Source: UBA2862 sp045658005
Lineage (GTDB): Bacteria > Bacillota > Clostridia > Christensenellales > Aristaeellaceae
Length of the DNA stretch: 64,000 nucleotides
Direction: 5' to 3'
Assembly (NCBI GenBank): GCA_045658005.1
Contig: JAZOUD010000091.1
Coordinates: 1-64,000 of the forward strand
The number at the start of each line of letters is the position of its first letter. Positions within the stretch are counted from its first letter, which is position 1. The translations under genes were made by a program, and so were the position numbers. The notes under the pieces are model-generated. The model was not told the DNA's origin, ran no database searches, and worked only from the letters and a program-made list of their open reading frames with translations. Positions 25,147-33,641 of this stretch are shown here, one piece after another.

Positions 25147-26991
25147 CTACGCCTGGCCGTCCCCGACGGAGAGCTTGCCGATAGGCGCAGCATCCAGCAC
25201 CCGCTGTTCGATCTCGAAGTAGACCTCGCTGCGCCCGGCGGGGGCGCGAACGGTCTTCAGCGCCGAGCCCATGCCGGTCAGCAGGGTGGAGACCACCGTC
25301 ATGCTCATGCCGGAGGGCGATTGGACATGCCCGGAATCCGAAAGCACGCGAACGGAGAACAGCAGGTGGATCCTCTCGTCCAGGGCCTTGCCGTAGGTGG
25401 ACAGCTGCAGCGTTCCGCCGCCGGCGGGGGCGATGCATCCGCAGGCCAGGTTCACGAGGACCTCCCGCAGCACCCTGGGATCGCCCTGCAGCCGGTCGGG
25501 CAGCGCTTCCGCCACATCCAGCGCCACGGTGAACCCGCGCTCCCGGGCCAGCGGCAGAACGGTGTCCAGGGTGTCGGTCATCACCTGGCGCAGGGAATAG
25601 GGCGTGGCGGCCAGTTTGATCTTGCCGGATTCGATGCCGAGCCCGTCCACAAGGCCGTCTGTCAGCGTGAGCATCTGGCTTGCGACGCTGCATGCGCTGT
25701 GGGCATAGCCCCGGATGGCGTCGTCGCGGCTCTCCCGCAGTATCTTTTCGTTGAGCCCGAGCAGGTCCTGCAGCGGCCGCTGCAGGTCGTCGGCCATGTT
25801 GTCCACGAATGCGGCCTTGGCCTCGTTGATGGATTGGACCGCCTCGATCTGGCGGATGATGGCCTCCTGCTCCTTCTTTTCCTCGTTGATGTCCTGGATG
25901 GCAAAGACCACATCCTCCAGCGGCTTGCCGTCAGCCCGGTCCATGGCGAAGAAGCGGAAGGAATACCAGCCGTATTGCAGGCTGCGGAATTCGGTGGCGA
26001 CGCTGTTGCGATCCTTCAGGCGCTCGGCCAGGGTGTCCGTGTCCACGAATTCCAGCATGCGCTCCTGGTAGCTTTCCTCCGCGTCCTTCCTGACCATATC
26101 GCTGAGCAGTTCCTTCGCGGTCCGGTTTTTCGGGCGATCGCGCTCCATCTTATCGTCCACGGAAACCGGCGTCATCTCCCCGGTGGGCAGGTGGATGATA
26201 TAGATGAGGTCGTAGATGTCGGACATGCTGAAGATGCCGGACTTGCGCAAGTCCATCTCCTTCATGGCCCGACGGTAGGTGAGCATGCTGACGCCGCTGA
26301 CGGTCATCGACAGCATCCACAGCACGAGCAATCCGATGAAGGTATAGAAGGTGGTGCCCTGGACGAAGCTCCGGTGGAAATGGAGCAGCAGATCGTAGTC
26401 GGACAGGTCCAGCTGATCCAGGTAGTAGAAGATCACGCCGATCTTGACGTCGTCCCCGCCGTTGATGGGCATCTCGCCGAACCGGCTGCTGGGGTAGTAG
26501 ATCACGTAATCGCCCTTTTGCAGGGGAATCAGCAGGTCCCCGTCGTAGCGGTACTCAAAGGTCACGTCCTCCAACTGGTAGTTCTGGAGGTTGAGCCGCT
26601 GAACCACTTCCCTGTCCGTCCCGGTGAACTGGTGGATCTCCACCTCGCCGTTCCAGGCCTGGTTGATATAGCAGTCTCCCGCGATGTTGATCCGCAGCTC
26701 CCAGCTTTGGAGGGTATCCCCGCTCTGGTTGCGCAGCGTGCCGTCGATGGTCTGCCCGGTCAGGTCCACCTCGCTGCCGTCGTCCATCACAAAGGAACGC
26801 TTCAGCCAGGTGCTCGTGCTGTCCGCGCGGGCGTCGATTTCCATCTGGGCGGGGCCGGCGCTGTCGTTGCCGTGAATCTGGATTTCGCGTCGGTTAAACC
26901 GGACCATGCCCTCTATGTGAACGACCAGCATCACCAGGGAGAGGAAGAAAAGTATGATGTTGAGCCGCCTTAATCTGTTCTGTTCGATCAT
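25147..26991 (-). CDS. Membrane histidine kinase-like protein lacking the phosphoacceptor His (pseudokinase)
   Basis: The product has 614 residues. It has one N-terminal membrane helix (about 10-30), a large extracytoplasmic region (about 31-215), a second helix (about 218-240) and a PAS-like part. After a coiled coil comes a region aligned with HisKA, AAFVDNMADDLQRPLQDLLG, where working kinases have MSHEIRTPL, so the His is Asp. The ATPase N-box is also altered (NLACGCIAPAGGG in place of NLxxNAxKFT), and no DxGxG box is seen. It therefore cannot be a normal kinase and probably serves as a scaffold or ligand sensor. A TTGACA promoter lies upstream. It is flanked by two HD-GYP genes in the same direction. 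Confidence 0.8.
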   Translation of the reverse strand: MIEQNRLRRLNIILFFLSLVMLVVHIEGMVRFNRREIQIHGNDSAGPAQMEIDARADSTSTWLKRSFVMDDGSEVDLTGQTIDGTLRNQSGDTLQSWELRINIAGDCYINQAWNGEVEIHQFTGTDREVVQRLNLQNYQLEDVTFEYRYDGDLLIPLQKGDYVIYYPSSRFGEMPINGGDDVKIGVIFYYLDQLDLSDYDLLLHFHRSFVQGTTFYTFIGLLVLWMLSMTVSGVSMLTYRRAMKEMDLRKSGIFSMSDIYDLIYIIHLPTGEMTPVSVDDKMERDRPKNRTAKELLSDMVRKDAEESYQERMLEFVDTDTLAERLKDRNSVATEFRSLQYGWYSFRFFAMDRADGKPLEDVVFAIQDINEEKKEQEAIIRQIEAVQSINEAKAAFVDNMADDLQRPLQDLLGLNEKILRESRDDAIRGYAHSACSVASQMLTLTDGLVDGLGIESGKIKLAATPYSLRQVMTDTLDTVLPLARERGFTVALDVAEALPDRLQGDPRVLREVLVNLACGCIAPAGGGTLQLSTYGKALDERIHLLFSVRVLSDSGHVQSPSGMSMTVVSTLLTGMGSALKTVRAPAGRSEVYFEIEQRVLDAAPIGKLSVGDGQA

Positions 26992-27035
26992 ATCTGCCGT
27001 TCCTCCTCTTTAACCTCCCATTATAACCTAACCTT

Positions 27036-27064
27036 AATATATCATTGCGATATGGTTTTGTCAA
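27036..27064 (-). promoter_or_regulatory. Promoter of the pseudokinase gene
   Basis: On the minus strand TTGACA (27059-27064) and TATATT (27036-27041) are separated by 17 bp, about 45 bp upstream of the start codon. It allows the pseudokinase and the downstream HD-GYP gene to be expressed apart from the upstream HD-GYP gene. Confidence 0.8.
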
Positions 27065-27142
27065 TTGCGTGGATTTGGCGTCAGGGCATGGAAAAGGCCC
27101 CCTGAGGCGCTGGCCGCGCCCCGGGAACCCTTTGAAGCTGTT

Positions 27143-28993
27143 CTATTTGCGAATGTTGTCGATGGTTTCGGTGGTACCGCCGCCGTGATCGTCGGGATCG
27201 CGGAATTCGCCCTTTTCCACCAGCCGCAGGAAGGCGTCCACAACGTCCGGGGTGAGCTGGGTCCCGGAGACCTCCCTGATGATGGAGACCGCCTTTTCAA
27301 AATTCATGCGGCTGCGATAGGGGCGGTTGGAGTACATCGCGTCAAAGCAATCCGCCACGGCGATGATCTGGGCCACGCGGGGGATCTCGCCCGCCTTCAG
27401 GTGGTTGGGGTAGCCCTTGCCGTCCGGGCGCTCGTGATGGGACTGGGCGCCGACGGCGAGCTCGGGCATGATGCTGATGTCCTTCAGCACGTCGTAGCCC
27501 TTGACGGTGTGGGACTTGATGATCTCGTATTCCTCGTCCGTCAGCTTGCCGGGCTTGTTCAGCACCGATTTGGGAATGCCGATTTTCCCCACGTCGTGCA
27601 GCTGCGCGATGCGGTAGTACTTTTCCACCGTCTCCTCGTCGCAGCCCAGTTCCCGGGCCAGCATGGCGGTGTATTTGGCCACCCGTGCGGAGTGGCCGTT
27701 GGTGTAGCTGTCCTTCATGTCGATGACCCTGGCAAAGGCCGTCGTGATCTCGCTGATGAAGAGCGCGTTCTCCCGCTGCTTGAGCTTCAGCGCGCGGGTC
27801 TGCTCCCGGAACAGGTAGAAGCCCATCAACAGCGTAAACACCAGCACGCCCAATCGGGTGAAGCTGGAGGAGCCGTAGCTTTGCAGGCTGTAATAGCGTA
27901 TGATGTCCAGCACCACGCCGATGCCAAGGGCACAGAGGCCGGCGAGCAGGCAGCTGAGCAGCTCCTTTTGGATGGTGTGTCGCCGAATCGCGCGAACCAT
28001 CATGTAGATGATCGCCGCGAGCGACAGCATGATGAGCGCGTGGCTGATGTTCACCAGGTAGTAGTAATCCGAGACGCCCCTGTAGGTCAGCAGCACCTGG
28101 GCAGCGAAATTTCCAAGGCACAGCACCAGCGACGCAGGCACCAGCCTGGAGCGGCTGTTGCCGGTGGCGCTGGCGAAGAAGGACAGCGCGGGGTAGGGAA
28201 TATACATCAGGCAGACGTAGGTGATCACACGGATGAGCGACGGGTGTCCCGTCAATACCTGGAGCAGCAGCGTGTCGTTGTAGCCGGAAAACCCGGTCAG
28301 GACGCAGAGTATCCCGAAGGAGATGAAGTCGAGCCCGGCGTTGTTCATGATGATCTTTCCGAAGATGCCGACGGTCAAAAACAGCAGGCCGATGAGCAGG
28401 ATCACCGTCGATCGGCCGAAGGCCAGCAGGTTGCGCTTGAACAGGTCGCGCATGTACTGGCTGCCGTTCTGGACCACGACGTCATTCAGCGCGGCAGGCA
28501 CGCCCGGGAACAGGGACTCCAGTCGCAAGCCCAGCGTGGCCGTGCCTTCGGGAATCGGCACCGTGTGGACGTACATGCCGTAGGAGGCGCCGAGCCGCCT
28601 GGGAATGTCGGGACGATAGCTGTAGATGGGCCGCCCGTCGGCGTAGACGTCCAGCACCGTATCGACGCTCTTCATGCAGAGGGATTTGCCGTCGGCGGTA
28701 AGCGCACGGATATCCGTGGTCAGGTCGAGGTTTCCCGGCGGCATATTGGACAGGTCCACGCTCTCGCTGGCCTGGGTCGTCCAATTGGCGTTCAGGGGAA
28801 TGGCCGAGTCCACGTAAGGGGCGGCGCTGTTGCGGTCCAAATGGATAGAAACCAAGATGAACACGATCAGGAAGTAGAGGAATACGGTTTGCTCCCGCGC
28901 CGATCTCAGACTGCTCTGACTGGTACGCTCCCTGAGCTGCCGGATGCGATTCGTGATTCCCAACCGTGCCGGCTGCTTATCCTGATTTGACAT
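27143..28993 (-). CDS. Membrane HD-GYP phosphodiesterase with 7TMR-DISM-like sensor
   Basis: The product has 616 residues. An N-terminal helix (about 36-53) is followed by an extracytoplasmic beta-rich domain (about 55-185), seven membrane helices (about 190-400) in the 7TMR-DISM manner, and a C-terminal HD-GYP domain. That domain contains NGHSARVAKY, QLHDVGKIGIPKSVLNKPGKLT and HHERPDGKGYP, all metal and substrate ligands intact. It should hydrolyse cyclic di-GMP in response to an external ligand. The tail DPDDHGGGTTETIDNIRK is disordered. It is transcribed toward the pseudokinase, 151 nt away. Confidence 0.9.
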   Translation of the reverse strand: MSNQDKQPARLGITNRIRQLRERTSQSSLRSAREQTVFLYFLIVFILVSIHLDRNSAAPYVDSAIPLNANWTTQASESVDLSNMPPGNLDLTTDIRALTADGKSLCMKSVDTVLDVYADGRPIYSYRPDIPRRLGASYGMYVHTVPIPEGTATLGLRLESLFPGVPAALNDVVVQNGSQYMRDLFKRNLLAFGRSTVILLIGLLFLTVGIFGKIIMNNAGLDFISFGILCVLTGFSGYNDTLLLQVLTGHPSLIRVITYVCLMYIPYPALSFFASATGNSRSRLVPASLVLCLGNFAAQVLLTYRGVSDYYYLVNISHALIMLSLAAIIYMMVRAIRRHTIQKELLSCLLAGLCALGIGVVLDIIRYYSLQSYGSSSFTRLGVLVFTLLMGFYLFREQTRALKLKQRENALFISEITTAFARVIDMKDSYTNGHSARVAKYTAMLARELGCDEETVEKYYRIAQLHDVGKIGIPKSVLNKPGKLTDEEYEIIKSHTVKGYDVLKDISIMPELAVGAQSHHERPDGKGYPNHLKAGEIPRVAQIIAVADCFDAMYSNRPYRSRMNFEKAVSIIREVSGTQLTPDVVDAFLRLVEKGEFRDPDDHGGGTTETIDNIRK

Positions 28994-29029
28994 TTGAGCC
29001 TCCTGTGCTTCATAATGTATATAGATTTA

Positions 29030-29071
29030 CAAAAGAAAAGACCCGAAAACCATCATGATTTCGAGTCTTTT
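29030..29071 (-). terminator. Intrinsic terminator after tRNA-Arg
   Basis: On the minus strand AAAAGACTCGAAA pairs with TTTTCGGGTCTTTT, followed by CTTTT. It is placed directly after the tRNA 3' end. Confidence 0.85.
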
Positions 29072-29074
29072 CAG

Positions 29075-29151
29075 TGGCGGACCCTAAGGGATTCGAACCC
29101 CTGACCTTCTGGTCCGTAGCCAGACGCTCTATCCAGCTGAGCTAAGGGACC
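29075..29151 (-). tRNA. tRNA-Arg (anticodon ACG)
   Basis: This is a 77-nt cloverleaf with encoded CCA. The D-arm is GCTC...GAGC, the anticodon stem TCTGG/CCAGA surrounds the loop CTACGGA, and the T-arm holds TTCGAAT. The anticodon ACG (wobble A to inosine) reads CGU/CGC/CGA. The acceptor stem as written has a U-U opposition at 3-70 (5' GGTCCCT against 3' AGGGTCC), while all other pairs fit. Confidence 0.96.
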
Positions 29152-29250
29152 ACGCTTCGCTTCTCTCAAAGCGCTTAATTATAATACACCCAAAGCCCGG
29201 ATTTGTCAAGGGTTTTTCAATGTAAAAAACAAAAGACGATTTTGCCCCGG

Positions 29251-30522
29251 TTACAGCGCCTCCAGCGCCTCGACGATGTCGCCGATCATGTACAGCGAGC
29301 CGCAGGCACAGACCACGCCGTCCCTGCCGGCCTTTTCGATGGCCGTGCGAACGCCGTCCGCCACGGTGGGGCAGGGGGTGGCCTTCGCGCCGAGGTTCTC
29401 GGTGATGTAGCGGGCCAGGTCCTCCGCGGGCAGCGACCGGGGATTGCGGGGGGTGACGGTCACGAATTCCTTCGCGTAGGGCGACAGCCAGCGGAACATG
29501 TCGCCGTAATCCTTGTCGGCCATGCAGCCGTTCAGGAACACCAGCTTCTGACCGGCCAGGTAGGCCTTGATGGCGTTCTCCAGCGCCTCGAGGCACTGGG
29601 GGTTGTGGCCGCCGTCCACGATGAACAGCGGGTCCCTGCGCATCAGCTGGAAGCGCCCCGGCCAGGTGACGGTGGCCAGGCCCTCGCGCACGGCGGCTTC
29701 GGGGATGCGCCACCCGCGCCCGCGCAGCACGTTCACGGTGGTCAGCACGTTGCAGGCGTTCTTCAGCTGGTGGGCCCCCAGCAGGGGGATGCGCAGGTCC
29801 TTCATATCGCCCCAGTCGAAGCGCTGGCCGTCCAGCCCGGCGTAGGTGGGGCGGAGGCTGTCGAAGTCGGCCAGGGTGAAGGGGGCGTCCATCTTCCGGC
29901 ACACTTCCTCAAATACGGCCTCCACAGACGGCTTTTGCCGGTACATCACGCAGGGGCAGCCCCGCTTGACGACGCCGGACTTGGTCAGTGCGATCTTTTC
30001 CACGGTGTCACCCAGCACCTCGGTATGGTCCAGGCCGATGTTGACGATCACCGCCGCCTCGTTGTCCTCGATGACGTTGGTGGCGTCCCATTCGCCGCCC
30101 ATGCCCACCTCCAGCACCACGATGTCGCACTTCTGGCGCTTGAAGTATTCAAAGCCGATGGCGGTGACGATCTCGAATTCCGAGGGATGATCGGCCATGG
30201 CCTCGGCGTGGGGCCTGATGAACTCGGTCAGCGCGCAAACAGCTTCGTCGGGGATCTGCTCGCCGTCCACCTGTATGCGCTCGTTGAAGCGGATGATGTA
30301 GGGCGAGGTGTACAGCCCGGTGCGGTAGCCCGCGCGGCGGAGGATGTTCGCCAGCATCGCCGCGGTGGAGCCCTTGCCGTTGGTGCCCGCCACGTGGATG
30401 TACTTCATGCCCCTGTGGGGATCGCCGATGCGGCTGAGCAACTCCAGCTCCCGCTCCAGGCCGGGGATGGTGCCCAGCCAGCTGACGCCGTGGATGTATT
30501 TGAGGGCCTCGTCGAGATTCAT
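29251..30522 (-). CDS. folC: Folylpolyglutamate synthase / dihydrofolate synthase
   Basis: The product has 423 residues. Mur-ligase-type ATP motif VAGTNGKGSTAAML (about 45-58), LEVGMGGEWDATNVI (about 136-150) and the HNPQ block (VDGGHNPQCLEAL, about 295-307) are intact. It adds glutamate to dihydropteroate and extends the polyglutamate tail of folates in the cytoplasm. Its ATG overlaps the folT stop by 4 nt, so folate import and retention are co-expressed under the THF riboswitch upstream of folT. Confidence 0.95.
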   Translation of the reverse strand: MNLDEALKYIHGVSWLGTIPGLERELELLSRIGDPHRGMKYIHVAGTNGKGSTAAMLANILRRAGYRTGLYTSPYIIRFNERIQVDGEQIPDEAVCALTEFIRPHAEAMADHPSEFEIVTAIGFEYFKRQKCDIVVLEVGMGGEWDATNVIEDNEAAVIVNIGLDHTEVLGDTVEKIALTKSGVVKRGCPCVMYRQKPSVEAVFEEVCRKMDAPFTLADFDSLRPTYAGLDGQRFDWGDMKDLRIPLLGAHQLKNACNVLTTVNVLRGRGWRIPEAAVREGLATVTWPGRFQLMRRDPLFIVDGGHNPQCLEALENAIKAYLAGQKLVFLNGCMADKDYGDMFRWLSPYAKEFVTVTPRNPRSLPAEDLARYITENLGAKATPCPTVADGVRTAIEKAGRDGVVCACGSLYMIGDIVEALEAL

Positions 30523-31100
30523 GATATCACGCTCGCTTGATTGTTATTTTCATTTGCTGGGGCCTGGACGCCGACCGGCGGCCACAGGTGCAGCACGTCG
30601 AACACCCGGCTCTTGAACAGGCCGAAGATCACCGCCGCGTTTACCACCGACGTGATGGCAAACTGTACGGCCCGGGAGCCCAGGAACCACACAAAGCTGT
30701 GGGTGCCGTAGAAGAAGGAAAGCCAGTAGCTCTGCCACAGCACGCTGCCCACGATGACCGCGGGCAGGAAGCTGGCCAGGATCCGCAGGAAGCTGACCTT
30801 CTGGTAGAGCAGTGGACGCATGAGCCCCGCGCACAGCCCGATCAGCATCGGGGGCACGGCGAACAGCGGGTTGTAGCCGTAGCCGGAGAACAGCGTGCCC
30901 ACCGCGTCGCCCACCAGGCCGACGATGGCGCCGGCGACGGGCCCGTACAGGTAGCCCGCCACGATGATGGGCACGGCCTCGATGGAAAAGCGCATGGTGG
31001 GGTTGGGCATCGGTACGATGAAACGGGCCAGCACGACCTCGATGGCGGAAAGCAGCGCCATCGTGACCAGCATGCGGGTGGTATTTCTTCCCTTGAACAT
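30519..31100 (-). CDS. folT: Folate ECF transporter S component
   Basis: The product has 193 residues with about six membrane helices. ALLSAIEVVLARFIVPMPNPTMRFSIEAVPIIVAGYLYGPVAGAIVGLVGDAVG (about 12-65) is the typical opening of the FolT family. It captures folates and works with a shared ECF energy module that is not in this window. GGAGG lies 7 nt before the ATG at 31100. An upstream in-frame ATG (31121) has no such spacing. The THF riboswitch directly upstream confirms the folate assignment. Confidence 0.92.
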   Translation of the reverse strand: MFKGRNTTRMLVTMALLSAIEVVLARFIVPMPNPTMRFSIEAVPIIVAGYLYGPVAGAIVGLVGDAVGTLFSGYGYNPLFAVPPMLIGLCAGLMRPLLYQKVSFLRILASFLPAVIVGSVLWQSYWLSFFYGTHSFVWFLGSRAVQFAITSVVNAAVIFGLFKSRVFDVLHLWPPVGVQAPANENNNQASVIS

Positions 31101-31180
31101 AAAAAATCCTCCGTTCTTCATGGAGGAGGTTGATCGACGGTATGCGCGTCACGCCCAAGGGCGCGCGCCTGTGATTGTGT

Positions 31181-31274
31181 TAGCGGATGCGATAATGGCA
31201 TCGCGGAGCCAGGGCTCCTTCGCCCGGCGGCAACCTCCCATCCGCCGGTACTTGACGCGCCATTCCTACTCATA
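31181..31274 (-). promoter_or_regulatory. THF (tetrahydrofolate) riboswitch
   Basis: On the minus strand the conserved segments appear in order: GAGTAGGAATGGCGCGTCAAG, then GGATGGGA with its G-C stem, a variable hairpin (GGAGCCCTGGCTCC) and the closing GATGCCATTATCGCATCCGCT. These match the folT-type THF riboswitch (GGAGAGUAG...GCGUUAAGUG...GCAUCCGCUC). Folate binding should reduce expression of folT and folC. The first segment is quoted with one base beyond the core for alignment. Confidence 0.88.
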
Positions 31275-31369
31275 CAATCGGGGAACTCTGTATTCCTGCG
31301 CCCGCATGATTTGACGGAATCTGGCATCTCGTTCCGCCAGCGCCTGCGCACAGCCTTCCTTTCGCGGAT

Positions 31370-31398
31370 ATTATAGCGTAATTATTCATGGAATGCAA
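31370..31398 (-). promoter_or_regulatory. Promoter of the THF riboswitch-folT-folC transcript
   Basis: On the minus strand TTGCAT (31393-31398), a 17-bp spacer and TATAAT (31370-31375) lie about 95 bp upstream of the riboswitch core. Confidence 0.82.
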
Positions 31399-31430
31399 TG
31401 GGAAAATGGGAATTAATCCGATGTTAATAA

Positions 31431-31479
31431 ATTGGCGACAGGGCATGATATCCTTTGGATTTCATGCCCTGTCGCCAAT
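31431..31479. terminator. Perfect 18-bp inverted repeat, probable terminator
   Basis: Arms 31431-31448 and 31462-31479 (ATTGGCGACAGGGCATGA and its exact complement) enclose 13 nt just after the stop of the zinc-ribbon gene. On the minus strand the stem is followed by TTTATTAACAT, a weak T-run. It separates that gene from the folT promoter. Confidence 0.6.
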
Positions 31480-31485
31480 CGAGCG

Positions 31486-32862
31486 TTAACCCGTCACGTC
31501 CATGTACAGGTCGATCAGCCTCGGGTAGTATTCGGACTGGTACATCTGCTGGCCGTCCACGTAGGCGTAGGCCTGGTAGCTGCGGCCCAGGGTCGGGCTG
31601 GTGATGCTCGACTGGTTGACCAGTATCACCAGCTGGCGCGTATCGGTGCCCACATCCATGACCAGGCACTTGTTGCCGTCGTCGTCGGTGAAGCTGTCGA
31701 TGATCGGGCCCTTGCACACGAAGCTCTTGTAGCGCCAGTTCTCGAACAGTATGCGCAGCTGCTCGTAATCCATGGCCCAGGCGCGGCCGGACATTTCGGC
31801 CAGGGAAGGCTTGTAGTTCACGTTCAGCACGATCTCCGCGTCCTGCTTGCCCTCCTTGGTGGCGCGGAAGCGGATGATGTTGTTGCCGTAGTTGGAGAAG
31901 TTGGCCACGAAGGAGAAGCGGCCGGTCGTCGGGTCCACGGTCAGGCTCTCCGGAATGTGGTCGGTGTCCACCGCGATGGAGGCCCCGGGTTCGGTGGTGC
32001 CGGTGACGGCCATGGTGCGGGCCGGGGATTCGGTGCTGACGGTGGTGTCCAGCTCCACCTCGATGTCGTACTTCTGGCGGAAGATGACCAGCTCCCGGCG
32101 GCACTCCCTGTGGCGGGGTGTGCGCACGATCAGGGTGATCACGTTGTCGCCGATGGGCTTGACGCCGACATAGGTGGACAGGTAGCCGCTGCGATCTACG
32201 GAGCCGGTGACGTCCTCGCCGTTGACGAAAACGGTGCTGCCGGGCACCACATTCAGGGTCAGCGGGTACACGCCCGTGACCACGGTGGTGCGATCCTGGG
32301 CGGGGCTGGTGACCTGCAGCGGGCTATCGGGCACGTCGATCTGGAAGTTGAACTGGGGCAGTCCGGTCTTCTTGCCGCTCTCGCTGATCAGCATCGGCGA
32401 CAGGGTGATGTCCGCGTACTCGACGTCCTGCACGCTGGAGGTGAACCACTCGGAATCCGGCACCTCCATGCGGGCCACGCCGCCGGAGATCGTCAGCGAG
32501 CGCTCCAGCTCGGGCACGTAGATCTGGTCCCCGTCCTTGCCGAAGAAGATCATGGCGTGGCCCTGGCGCATGTCGTCCATCTGCACCTCGGACAGAGTGG
32601 GGGCGTAGGCCCCGCGGGTGTACAAGCGGGTCAGCTGGTAGCTCTTGATCCAGCTGACAAGCTTGTAAGCGCCCACGCTGAGCCCGGCCAAAAACAGCAC
32701 CACAAGCACCGCCGTCAGGGCCTTCTGGCCGGCGGTGCGCTTCTCGCGGTGCTTTTCCTGCCGCGCTTCCGATTCTTCACGGGCGGTGGGCAGCGGCTGC
32801 TTGCAGCTGGGACAGTACAGCGCGTCGTCCGCGCACACGCCGCCGCAATAGGGACATTTCAT
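31486..32862 (-). CDS. Zinc-ribbon, single-pass membrane protein of unknown function
   Basis: The product has 458 residues. The N-terminus MKCPYCGGVCADDALYCPSCKQPL is a zinc ribbon with four Cys in two CxxC pairs (residues 3-20). A charged linker and one membrane helix (about 47-68) follow, then about 380 residues of beta-rich, Ig-like repeats outside (for example YPLTLNVVPGSTVFVNGEDVTG and TGTTEPGASIAVDTDH). The last 90 residues resemble an OB-like domain (GPIIDSFTDDDGNKCLVMDVGTDTRQLVILV). Such proteins are common in Clostridia and have no assigned role. It forms a single-gene unit divergent from the DUF6106-like gene. Confidence 0.65.
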   Translation of the reverse strand: MKCPYCGGVCADDALYCPSCKQPLPTAREESEARQEKHREKRTAGQKALTAVLVVLFLAGLSVGAYKLVSWIKSYQLTRLYTRGAYAPTLSEVQMDDMRQGHAMIFFGKDGDQIYVPELERSLTISGGVARMEVPDSEWFTSSVQDVEYADITLSPMLISESGKKTGLPQFNFQIDVPDSPLQVTSPAQDRTTVVTGVYPLTLNVVPGSTVFVNGEDVTGSVDRSGYLSTYVGVKPIGDNVITLIVRTPRHRECRRELVIFRQKYDIEVELDTTVSTESPARTMAVTGTTEPGASIAVDTDHIPESLTVDPTTGRFSFVANFSNYGNNIIRFRATKEGKQDAEIVLNVNYKPSLAEMSGRAWAMDYEQLRILFENWRYKSFVCKGPIIDSFTDDDGNKCLVMDVGTDTRQLVILVNQSSITSPTLGRSYQAYAYVDGQQMYQSEYYPRLIDLYMDVTG

Positions 32863-32950
32863 GAGTGTTGCCTCCAGGGGATTTGCCTGTGATTATACCA
32901 CAACCTCACAAACGACGCAAAGATTTATGGGTCAATTTTGTGTTTATCTA

Positions 32951-32978
32951 TCGACAATCCTGAAAATTGTGCTATAAT
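32951..32978 (+). promoter_or_regulatory. Promoter of the DUF6106-like/cysteine desulfurase/thiI unit
   Basis: TCGACA (32951-32956), a 16-bp spacer and consensus TATAAT (32973-32978) lie 67 bp upstream of the first start codon. Confidence 0.7.
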
Positions 32979-33044
32979 ATATTTGTGGGATTATTGACTT
33001 ATCATGGCCATGGGCGCGCAGCGCCGGGCCGGGAGGTGTACCAG

Positions 33045-33641
33045 ATGGACGATTTCCTTGAAACCATCGCCGTAAGGCGCAAACAGGGCATGTACACGCT
33101 GATGTATTACGCGTGCTGGGTGCTCATCATCGTATTCGGGCTGGTGGCGGTCTATTCGCTGGCCGGCATCGTCGGCGTCAACCCCGAGACCGGGGGCATC
33201 GTGTTCACGTGGCAAAACCTGTTGATGACGGTGGTGTTCGGCGGGGCGGCCTACCTGCTGTGGCGCGCCAGCGACAACTGCCGGGTGGAATACGACTATA
33301 CCTTCACCAACGGCTGCCTGGACGTCTCCCGGGTGCTGAACAACAAGCGCAGGAAGTACCTGACCGCCCTGGAGATGAAGGACGTCATCCGCTGCGGTCC
33401 CGCCACCGGACCCGCCTTCCAGAAGACGTTGAAGGAGCCCGGCGTCAAGGTGCACAACTGGTTCGTCAATCGGGACGCCAACCTGTATTTCTTCTATTTC
33501 CAGCGCAAGGGCGTCAAGCACGTGATCGTGGTGGAGCTGGTGGACGAGATGGTGGCCATGATCCGCAGCAAGAACTACCTGCCGCGGGAGGCCTGGTACG
33601 ACGCAGAGGGCAAGCAGAGCTATGGCGTTCGCGTATCTTGA
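33045..33641 (+). CDS. DUF6106-like membrane protein
   Basis: The product has 198 residues. Two membrane helices (about 18-40 and 55-75) are followed by a soluble domain with CRVEYDYTFTNGCLDVSRVLNNKRRKYLTALEMKDV (about 85-120), a pattern I associate with DUF6106 of Clostridia. GGGAGG lies 8 nt before the chosen ATG; an earlier in-frame ATG has none. The last 20 bases overlap the cysteine desulfurase gene, which makes this the first gene of a three-gene unit with desulfurase and thiI. The function is unknown. Conservation beside thiI genes would suggest a link to sulfur metabolism, which is inference. Confidence 0.7.
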   Translation: MDDFLETIAVRRKQGMYTLMYYACWVLIIVFGLVAVYSLAGIVGVNPETGGIVFTWQNLLMTVVFGGAAYLLWRASDNCRVEYDYTFTNGCLDVSRVLNNKRRKYLTALEMKDVIRCGPATGPAFQKTLKEPGVKVHNWFVNRDANLYFFYFQRKGVKHVIVVELVDEMVAMIRSKNYLPREAWYDAEGKQSYGVRVS

